NCBI GenBank assembly: GCA_035514995.1
Contig: DATJCC010000014.1
Location: 1 to 26,100 of the forward strand
DNA length: 26,100 nt
Direction: 5' to 3'
Source: Leucobacter_A sp035514995
GTDB lineage: Bacteria > Actinomycetota > Actinomycetes > Actinomycetales > Microbacteriaceae
Shown: positions 14,593-21,699 of the stretch, one piece after another
Numbering within the stretch: position 1 is the stretch's first letter
How the letters are laid out: each line of letters begins with the position of its first letter
Notes under the pieces: generated by a model
Seen by the model: the letters and a program-made list of their open reading frames with translations, nothing else
Databases searched by the model: none
What the model was told of the DNA's origin: nothing
Made by a program: the position numbers and the translations under genes

Positions 14593-15395
14593 TAAACAGC
14601 TACCGGTGCTTTGATAGCGGGATGGTGTTCGTAGCCTACGACTTCGAAATCTTCATAACTATAGTCGAAGATTGAGTCGCGCTTTGAGATTTTTACTGTT
14701 GGGTAGGCAAAGGCGTCACGGCTCAACTGCGTTGTAACCTGCTCAACGTGGTTGTCATAGATGTGGCAGTCGCCACCAGTCCACACAAACTCGCCCGGCT
14801 CAAGCCCCACCTGCTGAGCAATCATCAAAGTGAGAAGTGCATAAGAAGCAATATTAAAAGGAACCCCTAAAAACATGTCTGCTGACCGTTGATAAAGTTG
14901 GCAGGATAATTTGCCATCCGCCACATAAAACTGAAAAAAGGCGTGGCACGGCGCAAGAGCCATATCAGGAATGTCAGCCACATTCCAGGCCGAAACAATA
15001 TGTCGGCGAGAGTTTGGGTCTGATTTTAGATCATCTACTATTTTTTGAATCTGATCAATGTGACCACCGTCGGGGGTTGGCCATGAACGCCACTGCACAC
15101 CATAAACCGGACCAAGTTCGCCGTTTTCATCAGCCCATTCATTCCAAATTGAGACACCGTTTTCACTGAGATAAGAGATATTGCTGTCACCGCGTAAGAA
15201 CCATAAAAGTTCTACCGCTATCGACTTAAAATGCACTCTTTTAGTGGTGATCAATGGGAAGGATTCGCTAAGGTCAAAACGGATCTGCCTGCCGAAAACA
15301 CTTCGAGTTCCCGTTCCTGTTCGGTCATCTTTAGGGGTGCCATTTTCTAGCACGTCACGCAATAAATCTTCATATGGTGTTGGCACTTTAGACAT
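14592..15395 (-). CDS. thyA: Thymidylate synthase
   Basis: ThyA methylates dUMP to dTMP using methylene-tetrahydrofolate and yields dihydrofolate for the co-encoded reductase. From the ATG at 15395 the product is 267 residues (E. coli 264): DDRTGTGTRSVFG at 23-35, catalytic C150 in LAPCHAFFQFYV, QRSADMFLGVPFNIASY and HIYDNHVEQ. The open frame runs further upstream to 15506, but that stretch overlaps the preceding gene and does not look like ThyA. A GTG at 15401 (two codons upstream) has better spacing from GGTGG, so the true start may be 15401. The gene lies 25 nt after the AI-2E-family gene. Confidence 0.97.
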   Translation of the reverse strand: MSKVPTPYEDLLRDVLENGTPKDDRTGTGTRSVFGRQIRFDLSESFPLITTKRVHFKSIAVELLWFLRGDSNISYLSENGVSIWNEWADENGELGPVYGVQWRSWPTPDGGHIDQIQKIVDDLKSDPNSRRHIVSAWNVADIPDMALAPCHAFFQFYVADGKLSCQLYQRSADMFLGVPFNIASYALLTLMIAQQVGLEPGEFVWTGGDCHIYDNHVEQVTTQLSRDAFAYPTVKISKRDSIFDYSYEDFEVVGYEHHPAIKAPVAV

Positions 15396-15420
15396 GGTCA
15401 CTAGGATACCACCAGCACGG

Positions 15421-16473
15421 TTAAGATTCGGTTTTACTAGCTTTAGATCGGTGTTTTTGTATCGCACTCGAAGATTTGATGGTGGCGGCCAGAAGCGGTG
15501 GAGCAAGCACCATCCCGAGAATCCCCGCAGCTGTACCTCCAGCGATGGTTGATATCAGCACCAGCACAGGGTGCATTCTCAGCGATGCACCAAGTGCCCA
15601 TGAGCTTATTGCACTTTGAATGGCCCCGTTTGAAACAAGTAAGCTGACTGCGACCACAAGTGCAACTATGGGTCCTCCTGACCCAAAAGCGATGAGTATC
15701 GCAAACAGGCCGGTAATCCAAGCGCCAACATAAGGCACAAATGACAAGAAAAGATACATCATCGTAAGTGGGACCACCAAAGGAACCTTCATAATGATGA
15801 GTGGGATCACAAAAATGGGTGCAGTCAGCAGAGCAGTAATTGCTGTGCCTTTAAAATAACCGCGAAGAGACGCTCTGGTGATCCGATCTACCTCATGCAC
15901 GAGAGTCGATTCAAGGGAGGTGACTCGCGCGAACCAGAATGGAAACTTTCTTCCATCTCGCAGAACAAAGAAAAGGAAGAAGACCGCTAAGAATGTTCCC
16001 AGAGCAAAGGTCAGTGCGCCAGAAAAAGTGCTGGAAACCGCCCCGAGTACATTTTGCCCGAGCTTGGGAGCGAAATCTTGCAGTGAAGAACGTGCGCGTT
16101 CGAGAAGCGTCGGATCAATATCTAAGGTTCTTGCCCACTGGACCGTTGACGCCCACCCTTGGCTGAGCTGCTTCGATATTTCTGGCATCTGTTGCAGAAA
16201 ACCCACCACCACAATCGTAGCTGTGCCAGTAATAACCACAATGGCCACTAATAGAGTTAACACACTCGCCAGAGCCGGTGGCACGCGTCGCTTCTCTAGA
16301 AATACGTCTAATGGTTCTAAAATAATACCTAGAATTATCGCGATAATCAGTGGAACAACGATGACACTGATTAGGTTTAAGATGCTCCCAATCACCACGA
16401 TGAGGGCTATGATGCCGATGAGATACCAGCTCATAGCGCCCCATCGCCGAATGTGGCCGGGTTGATTTGTCAA
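15421..16473 (-). CDS. AI-2E transporter family (PerM/UPF0118) membrane protein
   Basis: A 350-residue polytopic membrane protein of the AI-2E exporter-like family, whose members include the E. coli AI-2 exporter TqsA and various Na+/H+ antiporters; the substrate here is unknown. Hydrophobic pairs lie near residues 15-55 and 60-95, a soluble loop of about 60 residues follows (QQMPEISKQLSQGWASTV...), and four or more helices end the protein, with VPYVGAWITGLFAILIAF, the conserved C-terminal family region. The start given is TTG at 16473 with a weak ribosome site; ATG at residue 14 (MSWYLIG) preceded by GGGG is a good alternative. It probably leads the thyA-dfrA-dapA-rnj transcript. Confidence 0.88.
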   Translation of the reverse strand: MTNQPGHIRRWGAMSWYLIGIIALIVVIGSILNLISVIVVPLIIAIILGIILEPLDVFLEKRRVPPALASVLTLLVAIVVITGTATIVVVGFLQQMPEISKQLSQGWASTVQWARTLDIDPTLLERARSSLQDFAPKLGQNVLGAVSSTFSGALTFALGTFLAVFFLFFVLRDGRKFPFWFARVTSLESTLVHEVDRITRASLRGYFKGTAITALLTAPIFVIPLIIMKVPLVVPLTMMYLFLSFVPYVGAWITGLFAILIAFGSGGPIVALVVAVSLLVSNGAIQSAISSWALGASLRMHPVLVLISTIAGGTAAGILGMVLAPPLLAATIKSSSAIQKHRSKASKTES

Positions 16474-16536
16474 AATTATCCGTTCTTATTATTTTATATT
16501 TGCGCTCACATTAGACTGCACTAGTGAAGCAGGCAA

Positions 16537-17136
16537 TCAGTAAGTGAATGCTTTCCATTCACTATCTACACAAGTGAAGAACTCCATGTCCTTAACATTA
16601 ATGAAGATGTCACCTTCCTGTTCGCATGTGTCAGTTGGTTTCTCACTCCCAAGTGAGACCTGGGTGCCGTCTTCACCGTCTTGACCGTCTTGACCTTTTT
16701 CACCAGGCTCACCTTGAGGGCCAGTCGGCCCGACACTGGCTGGCGCATCAGGTTGAGTCGTGTCATCTGTTTCGCCCTGCAGACCGGTTAAACGTTCGTG
16801 AGCGAGAGCTGCCAAGTTAGCTTCAAAATTCCAATCATCGGCAGAGCGTAAAAACACGTCTCCATTTGATACGTTGAGATAGATGTCTCCCTCTGCACCG
16901 TATTCTTTTGAGGGTGTTCCGTGGCCTGCTCTTACCTCTGTTCCTGCAGAAGAGATCATTTCTGCTTCGGCGATATTAGAATCAGTGGCATCAAATGTGC
17001 TTTGAGCTTTTGGAATCAGAAAAAAACTTAAGAGCAATCCGACTATTAATAGAGCAACTCCAAAAACTATTAGAATAGGCCAGGTGATCGCCTTCGGGGA
17101 TTCTTCGGTATTTTTTAAATAGTTGTCTTCGCTCAC
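16537..17136 (-). CDS. Membrane-anchored protein with a collagen-like segment
   Basis: I do not recognise this as a named protein. The 199 residues show a short acidic cytoplasmic N-terminus, one membrane helix (about 18-42) and then an extracellular part. Residues 65-108 and 157-199 are two copies of one domain (GDIYLNV...GDVFLRS..DW and GDIFINV...EFFTC..EW), separated by eight Gly-X-Y triplets at 136-159 (GPTGPQGEPGEKGQDGQDGEDGTQ, of collagen type). The only cysteines, C171 and C189, are in the second copy and could form a disulfide. Start GTG at 17136 has a strong GGAGG site. Role in the cell surface or adhesion is a guess. It ends 63 nt before the AI-2E-family gene. Confidence 0.8.
   Translation of the reverse strand: MSEDNYLKNTEESPKAITWPILIVFGVALLIVGLLLSFFLIPKAQSTFDATDSNIAEAEMISSAGTEVRAGHGTPSKEYGAEGDIYLNVSNGDVFLRSADDWNFEANLAALAHERLTGLQGETDDTTQPDAPASVGPTGPQGEPGEKGQDGQDGEDGTQVSLGSEKPTDTCEQEGDIFINVKDMEFFTCVDSEWKAFTY
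16543..16563. repeat. Perfect inverted repeat at the 3' end of the collagen-like gene
   Basis: AGTGAATG (16543-16550) and CATTCACT (16556-16563) are perfect 8-base arms around 5 bases, inside the last codons. On the mRNA strand the loop is GAAAG. No T-run follows, so it is not a standard terminator; it could be an mRNA 3' stabiliser or chance. Confidence 0.35.
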
Positions 17137-17231
17137 TTTTTCCTCCGTATACTTTTAATATTTATTGCGTTTGTTAGTGACTCTTCACAAACATTGTTGC
17201 AAAAAAGTATAGATATAGCGAAGAAAGAGGT

Positions 17232-17254
17232 TAAACGAAGCGGCTGCGTTTAAG
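17232..17254 (-). terminator. Candidate terminator after the APC permease gene
   Basis: TTAAACG (17232-17238) and CGTTTAA (17248-17254) are perfect 7-base arms around a GC-rich centre that can add AGC/GCT pairs. It lies 6 nt after the permease stop; on the minus strand a pyrimidine stretch (CCTCTTTCTTC) follows instead of a clean U-run. The rest of the 123-nt gap to the collagen-like gene is AT-rich and holds that gene's ribosome site. Confidence 0.45.
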
Positions 17255-17259
17255 GTTGA

Positions 17260-18858
17260 TCAGCCTTTTATGCCGTCGTCAAAAAGCTCCATCTGATCTA
17301 TGCCTTCACTGTCGTCGCCACGGCGTAGAATCTCTCCCTTGAAGAATGCAGGAGCAACCCTGGCCTGAAGGAGCATCAAAACGACGCCAAGTAAAAGAAC
17401 AACAGTGCCGATAAGCCCCACTAGACCGACTCCGCCAATGTTGCTTCCCGATCCGGCTGCCGGGTCAAGATAATCGATTGTGGTTTGAAAAAATGTGATC
17501 AGCAAAAATAGTCCACCAATACCGGGCAGAATTACCTGACTGATTGCTTTTTTAGCACCACTCTTAAAGGCAGTTTTGCGAAAGTACCAGGTGCTAGAAA
17601 GTGCTGTGATGCCGTAATAGAAACAAACCATCATGCCCAGGGCCGTGATCGTATCCCACAGCACATCTTCACTTATGAAGCGCATGATGGCATAAAAAAC
17701 AGAAGCGACAATAGACGAAAGCAGTAACGCTACATAGGGTGACTTATATTTAGGGTGAATTTTTTTAATCGCTTTTGGTAACGCCCCATAGTGTGACATT
17801 GCCAAGAGTGTGCGCGCTGGAGAGATCGCAGTGGTGTTGATTGATGACATTGCACTCAACAAAATACCCACTAGCAACATAATCGCAAATGGTCCCATAA
17901 CAGGGTGAGCAATTGCTGCAAAGACGTTTTCTGCAATTGTCACGTTGGCGAGTCCGTGAGGTCCGTCACCGACACCCGCCCACACTAGCGTGGCTGTAGC
18001 GGTACCAACATACATAACCAGCAAAATAGCAACGAGGATCATCGCTGCTTTACCTTCTGTAGAGAAACGGCCCTTAGACGGTTTGGTTTCTTCTCCGAGA
18101 GTTAGCACGGTATCCCAACCCCAATAAACAAAGATTGAAACCGCAAGCCCTGCCGAAAAAGCACTAAAGCTAGTGATTTCTAGGGGGTTAAACCACGACA
18201 GCTCTGGTATATTACGCGCCCCTGTATCAGGGCTCGGGTCAGCAAAGAAGAACATGGCGAGCACAAACCAGACGAGCACCGCCATCTGAAAAAATACTGT
18301 GATGTATTGAAAAATTTTCGTGGAGGTCATACCCCTGTAAGAAATGAATGTAGCGACTCCCATGAAGCCTAAACAAACAAGAATGTTAATCCATAAGACA
18401 CCAGATAGAGCGGCTACCTCACCTCCACCAGACATGATTACGTCAAGCGACTCAAACAAAAACTCGACAGCGATTCCGGCAAGATTTGAGAGCACTAGAA
18501 CGGTAGCGGCGATGAGCCCCCATCCGGCCATCCAGCCCACCCACGGCCCAAACGCGCGGGTCGCCCAAGTAAAGGATGTGCCAGAGTCAGGCATCTTGTC
18601 GTTCAGCGAGCGGTAGCCAATCGCAACCAACAGCATGGGCAGAAACCCCGCAAGAAAAATGGCTGGGGTTTGCCAGCCCACTTCTTGTGCTGCTGGCCCG
18701 ATTGCTGAGGTGAGTGTGTATGCAGGGGCACACACGGATAAGCCAATTATTATGGCACCAAAAACCCCGACGGTGCCCGGTTCCAAACCTTTACGGCTGA
18801 TTCCGCTTACAGAGTCAAGCACGCGCGTTGGTGTTTCGGTTTTCGTAGACGACTGCAT
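17260..18858 (-). CDS. APC-superfamily amino-acid permease
   Basis: A 532-residue secondary transporter of the amino acid-polyamine-organocation superfamily. The N-terminus shows the APC start TVGVFGAIIIGLSVCAPAYTLTSAIGP, with the helix-1 unwound region, then PDSGTSFTWATRAFGPWVGWMAGW, which is the usual helix-2/3 motif, and about 12-13 hydrophobic segments in total. SSINTTAISPARTLLAMSHYGALP is a conserved later motif. The substrate cannot be told from sequence; amino acids or amines are likely. The start is ATG at 18858 behind a weak GAGAAAG ribosome site, and a structured leader with competing hairpins lies upstream. Genes on both sides are on the same strand but separated by about 120 nt, so this is probably a single-gene unit. 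Confidence 0.9.
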   Translation of the reverse strand: MQSSTKTETPTRVLDSVSGISRKGLEPGTVGVFGAIIIGLSVCAPAYTLTSAIGPAAQEVGWQTPAIFLAGFLPMLLVAIGYRSLNDKMPDSGTSFTWATRAFGPWVGWMAGWGLIAATVLVLSNLAGIAVEFLFESLDVIMSGGGEVAALSGVLWINILVCLGFMGVATFISYRGMTSTKIFQYITVFFQMAVLVWFVLAMFFFADPSPDTGARNIPELSWFNPLEITSFSAFSAGLAVSIFVYWGWDTVLTLGEETKPSKGRFSTEGKAAMILVAILLVMYVGTATATLVWAGVGDGPHGLANVTIAENVFAAIAHPVMGPFAIMLLVGILLSAMSSINTTAISPARTLLAMSHYGALPKAIKKIHPKYKSPYVALLLSSIVASVFYAIMRFISEDVLWDTITALGMMVCFYYGITALSSTWYFRKTAFKSGAKKAISQVILPGIGGLFLLITFFQTTIDYLDPAAGSGSNIGGVGLVGLIGTVVLLLGVVLMLLQARVAPAFFKGEILRRGDDSEGIDQMELFDDGIKG

Positions 18859-18955
18859 ATTTATATATCTTTCTCAGCAACGTAAGTTGATAGCCGCCCT
18901 TGTGCGGAATATCGCACCCTATACAAATGCGAAACGATATCAGCTAGATATTATC
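18859..18955 (-). promoter_or_regulatory. Structured leader of the APC permease gene
   Basis: On the minus strand GATAAT (18955-18950) is a possible -10. Downstream, GTGCG (18917-18913) can pair with CGCAC (18906-18902) as a 5-bp hairpin with a 6-nt loop; alternatively TGCGA (18916-18912) pairs with TCGCA (18932-18928), or CGATAT (18914-18909) with ATATCG (18940-18935). These pairings exclude each other. An 18-codon GTG ORF (18917-18861) ends two bases before the permease ATG. This looks like possible attenuation or a ligand-sensing leader, but I cannot match it to a known riboswitch class. Confidence 0.35.
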
Positions 18956-18967
18956 CTTAGTTTTAGT

Positions 18968-18993
18968 TAAACACAAAATTTTATTTGTGTTTA
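18968..18993 (-). terminator. Hairpin over the stop codon of the TPR-like gene, candidate terminator
   Basis: TAAACACAAA (18968-18977) and TTTGTGTTTA (18984-18993) are perfect 10-base arms around ATTTTA. On the mRNA strand the stop codon lies inside the hairpin and AU-rich sequence follows. The stem is AT-rich, so termination efficiency is uncertain. The remaining gap to the permease gene holds that gene's promoter and leader. Confidence 0.45.
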
Positions 18994-19445
18994 CGATCTG
19001 CTCGTTCTAAAACAATTGCGCGTCTAATTGCTGCCCGCGCTCGAGTGCGATCTGAGCAAGCATCATAAATAATTCCGAGTCTCATCCAAGCACGCCAAGA
19101 ATCTGGATCTGACTCGGCTTCTTGCCTGTATTTTGGAAACACAGCGTCAGCCTCTTCACGAACTGGCCTCCCCGAAGCAAGTGCAGAGAACTCTTCTTCA
19201 GGCAAAAGGTCTTCTGCCTCTAAACGGTCGACAAGTTTTGTTGCAGTAGCACCAAAAACTAGTTCTCTAGCAAGCGCCCAAGCCCCGAGCAGCGGCAAAA
19301 TTAAAAGCGCGATGCCCATAGAGATGGTTAAAACAGTGCCCGTCTGCAAAAGCGCAAAAGCGCGCTGCCACGCAAAAACAAAATATAGCACTAGCAAGAC
19401 GCTCATGATGGTCACACCAGCGATTGCACGCACCCTAGCGTTCAC
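18981..19445 (-). CDS. Small membrane protein with one TPR-like motif
   Basis: Function not known. The 154-residue product has two membrane helices, about residues 7-27 and 38-60, and a cytoplasmic part that ends in a single tetratricopeptide-like motif (116-148: W..WMRLGIIYDA....RARAAIRRAI). It begins with GTG at 19445, overlapping the dapB stop by one base (TAGTG), so it is translationally coupled to dapB. Proteins of this layout are found next to dapB in related actinobacteria as far as I recall; the link to lysine or wall synthesis is only positional. A strong hairpin covers its stop codon. Confidence 0.75.
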   Translation of the reverse strand: MNARVRAIAGVTIMSVLLVLYFVFAWQRAFALLQTGTVLTISMGIALLILPLLGAWALARELVFGATATKLVDRLEAEDLLPEEEFSALASGRPVREEADAVFPKYRQEAESDPDSWRAWMRLGIIYDACSDRTRARAAIRRAIVLERADRKHK

Positions 19446-20173
19446 TATTTGATTCCTAAAATTTTTGCTAGGCCCACGCTCAGGCCCTTTTGGTCACGGA
19501 TCGCCTCAAGAGACGCCCTAATGCCCGCAATATAAGAATCCGGGCTCACAGTGTCGTGAGTGATTGAGAGGGTTTCGCCGACAGCCCCAAACCGAACCTC
19601 CTGTTTAGCTACCACTCCCGACATCCTCAAGCTGTGCACTGGAATACCTGCGACAAGCTGCCCTCGTGCCTCTTGGTCAGTAAAAGGCGCAGTTACCGGG
19701 TTATCAGGTCGAGCTTCAGCAATAAGCTCTGCCGTGCGCACAGCTGTGCCGGAGGGTGAATCAATCTTTTTGGAGTGGTGTGTTTCAATAATCTCAACGT
19801 GATCAAAATAGGGTGCAATAATCTGAGCGATCTGTGTGCCAATCACCGAGCCAAGAGAGAAGTTTGGAACAATCAAAACACCAGACTTGGGGGTGTTTGC
19901 AACACGTGACCGTAGCTCTTCAATGAGTTCTTCACTCCATCCACTGGTAGCAATAATCACTTTCTGATCTCGCTTCAAAGCGGTATCTACAATAGCCAAA
20001 GAAGCGTCAATATTTGTTGCATCAACTAGAATTTCTGCATCCAGCGCAGCATCTTTTTTTGAGTTACGGCCGAGTCTCGCCACAAGTTCAAATTCGGGAT
20101 GGCTTTCAATAACACTGCAGATCAGCGAGCCAAGCCTCCCACTAGCTCCCGCAACCGCTACTTTTGTTTTCAT
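19445..20173 (-). CDS. dapB: 4-hydroxy-tetrahydrodipicolinate reductase
   Basis: DapB reduces the DapA product with NAD(P)H in the diaminopimelate/lysine pathway. The 242-residue product starts with the nucleotide-binding GASGRLG at 9-15 and contains the substrate signature THHSKKIDSPSGTA at 131-144 with H132, H133 and K136. Length is typical (240-270). The ATG at 20173 has no Shine-Dalgarno, but TACTCT lies 6 nt upstream on the minus strand. It diverges from the ATP-grasp-like gene across about 50 nt. The next gene is coupled by a one-base overlap. Confidence 0.96.
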   Translation of the reverse strand: MKTKVAVAGASGRLGSLICSVIESHPEFELVARLGRNSKKDAALDAEILVDATNIDASLAIVDTALKRDQKVIIATSGWSEELIEELRSRVANTPKSGVLIVPNFSLGSVIGTQIAQIIAPYFDHVEIIETHHSKKIDSPSGTAVRTAELIAEARPDNPVTAPFTDQEARGQLVAGIPVHSLRMSGVVAKQEVRFGAVGETLSITHDTVSPDSYIAGIRASLEAIRDQKGLSVGLAKILGIK

Positions 20174-20179
20174 TCTTCA

Positions 20180-20185
20180 AGAGTA
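20180..20185 (-). promoter_or_regulatory. Candidate -10 hexamer for dapB
   Basis: On the minus strand TACTCT is followed by TGAAGA and the dapB ATG, fitting a leaderless start. TACGAT further upstream (20195-20190) is an alternative that would give a leader of about 10 nt. Confidence 0.3.
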
Positions 20186-20214
20186 TTACATCGTAACCTC
20201 GTCTTTGCTTGAGA

Positions 20215-20220
20215 TACGAT
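20215..20220 (+). promoter_or_regulatory. Candidate -10 hexamer deciding the ATP-grasp gene start
   Basis: TACGAT is followed by 6 nt (GATTGC) and ATG at 20227. This supports the ATG over the upstream in-frame TTG at 20209, because transcription would begin after that TTG. No ribosome site is visible before either. Confidence 0.45.
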
Positions 20221-20226
20221 GATTGC

Positions 20227-21699
20227 ATGAGTCAGATTCAAGACGTCGCGAAACTTTTGAAATCAAATGAGCAACCCATTTTTTATGTAAATCGTCCCTC
20301 TCTGCACCTTTTGGGCATTGAAGACTACGTAGCTAATTTTTATTCAATACGCATGCTCGACCCTTGGGGCTCTGGCGAGTCACAAGAAAGCGATGATTCC
20401 TGGGTGTTTGTGCCAACACAAAAAGTAGATCTCGCTTTAAGCCACACAGACTCTGTTTTTTGGTTACTGGCTAATCGCGAAGTGCAGGATTTTATTGATT
20501 CAAAAACTCCAGTGGGCATGAAACCAAGAATTGTTGCCTATCTGCACGATAAGCGAACTGAAAAGCTGTGTGCCGAACTTGGCTATGAACTAATGGCTAT
20601 TCCGGTAGATTTGCGGCACAAACTCGACGGTAAACTTTATACAACAAAAATGAGTGAAGCGGCTGGGCTCAAGAACGTACCGAACGTGCTCGCTGAAGTT
20701 ACCGGCTGGAGTGATCTTCTTGCAGTTACCGCCCGCGAAGGCTTAGGGCAAGACTTGGTTATTCAAAGCGACCACGGCGAAGCGGGTTTAGGAACCTATT
20801 TTGTTGATTCTGAAGACAGCTTTGAAAAGCATAAGGATCAGATCATCAACAAAAAAGTGAAGATCATGAAACGTGTAAATCATCGCTCGCTCGCGGTAGA
20901 TGCAGTGGTGACGCGTGAAGGCGTAATTGTGGGGCCGTTACTACAAGACATTATTGGGCACCCCGAAGTCGCTGTAAACCCGGGTAGCTCCAGTGGTCTC
21001 GAGTATTACCACGATGTGCTCCGACCCGAACAACGTCAAAAAGTCGTCGACATGGTGATCAGTTACGGCAAACAGCTGCAAAAAGAAGGCTATCTTGGGC
21101 TGTTTGAAGTTGATTTTTTGCATGATGTCGATGATGGAGAGCTTTATTTCGGGGAGGCAAACCCGAGGTTTAGCGGTTGTGCGATGGTCACAAATTCTGT
21201 TACCGCAGATGTGTGGTCTTTACCGCTGTATGCCCTTCATCTATACGCTTTTCTCGACCTAGATTTTGAGATTAAAGTTTCTGATTTTAATGACTCTTGG
21301 AACCATGTGCCAGCAGATCTGGAATGGTCCAACCTGCTTATAAGACACTTAGGTAGAGACGTTGAAAAGATTGTCACTGCTCCCCGCAGTGGTGTCTACG
21401 AAGTGCAAGCAAATGGAAGTCTCAAGTTTTTATATCCCGGAACTCACTGGTTTAAACTTCAAAATAAAGATGAAGTGTTTTTCTTAAGCTACCGAAAAGA
21501 TGGTGACACAAGAGTTTACGGCGACGATATTGGCACTATGTTTGTGCGCGGCCGTTACCAAGACAGATTGGGCGGTCTTACCGCTGAAGCGAAGCTCCTA
21601 ATTAACGGCATTAATGAACACTACAAAACAACTAAGTTGTCATTTTTGCAACGCGCTAAAAACTCTGCTCTTAGACGTCTAAAAGCTGCTCGGGGCTGA
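20227..21699 (+). CDS. ATP-grasp domain protein of unknown function
   Basis: A 490-residue protein from the ATG at 20227 (a TTG at 20209 would add six residues). Residues 1-130 form a preATP-grasp-like region. Residues 135-345 look like an ATP-grasp fold: K..SEAAGLKNVP, the glycine loop QSDHGEAGLGTYF near 180-192, then GYLGLFEVDFLHD with E294 and D296, and GEANPRFSG with E310 and N312 as likely Mg-ATP ligands. The last 140 residues are unassigned, ending in a basic tail (FLQRAKNSALRRLKAARG). ATP-grasp enzymes join a carboxylate to an amine or thiol; the substrate is unknown. The gene is alone on the plus strand, and its 3' end overlaps the M16 gene by 29 nt. Confidence 0.75.
   Translation: MSQIQDVAKLLKSNEQPIFYVNRPSLHLLGIEDYVANFYSIRMLDPWGSGESQESDDSWVFVPTQKVDLALSHTDSVFWLLANREVQDFIDSKTPVGMKPRIVAYLHDKRTEKLCAELGYELMAIPVDLRHKLDGKLYTTKMSEAAGLKNVPNVLAEVTGWSDLLAVTAREGLGQDLVIQSDHGEAGLGTYFVDSEDSFEKHKDQIINKKVKIMKRVNHRSLAVDAVVTREGVIVGPLLQDIIGHPEVAVNPGSSSGLEYYHDVLRPEQRQKVVDMVISYGKQLQKEGYLGLFEVDFLHDVDDGELYFGEANPRFSGCAMVTNSVTADVWSLPLYALHLYAFLDLDFEIKVSDFNDSWNHVPADLEWSNLLIRHLGRDVEKIVTAPRSGVYEVQANGSLKFLYPGTHWFKLQNKDEVFFLSYRKDGDTRVYGDDIGTMFVRGRYQDRLGGLTAEAKLLINGINEHYKTTKLSFLQRAKNSALRRLKAARG

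Noticed and set aside
15878..16465. Plus-strand open frame of 195 codons over the AI-2E-family gene
   Set aside because: Lies opposite a conserved membrane protein; the basic, Arg/Thr-rich translation is what the reverse of hydrophobic codons gives.
18861..18900. CTGAGA in the permease leader, reminiscent of the TPP riboswitch core
   Set aside because: The rest of the thi-box conserved sequence is missing, and the downstream gene is an APC permease.
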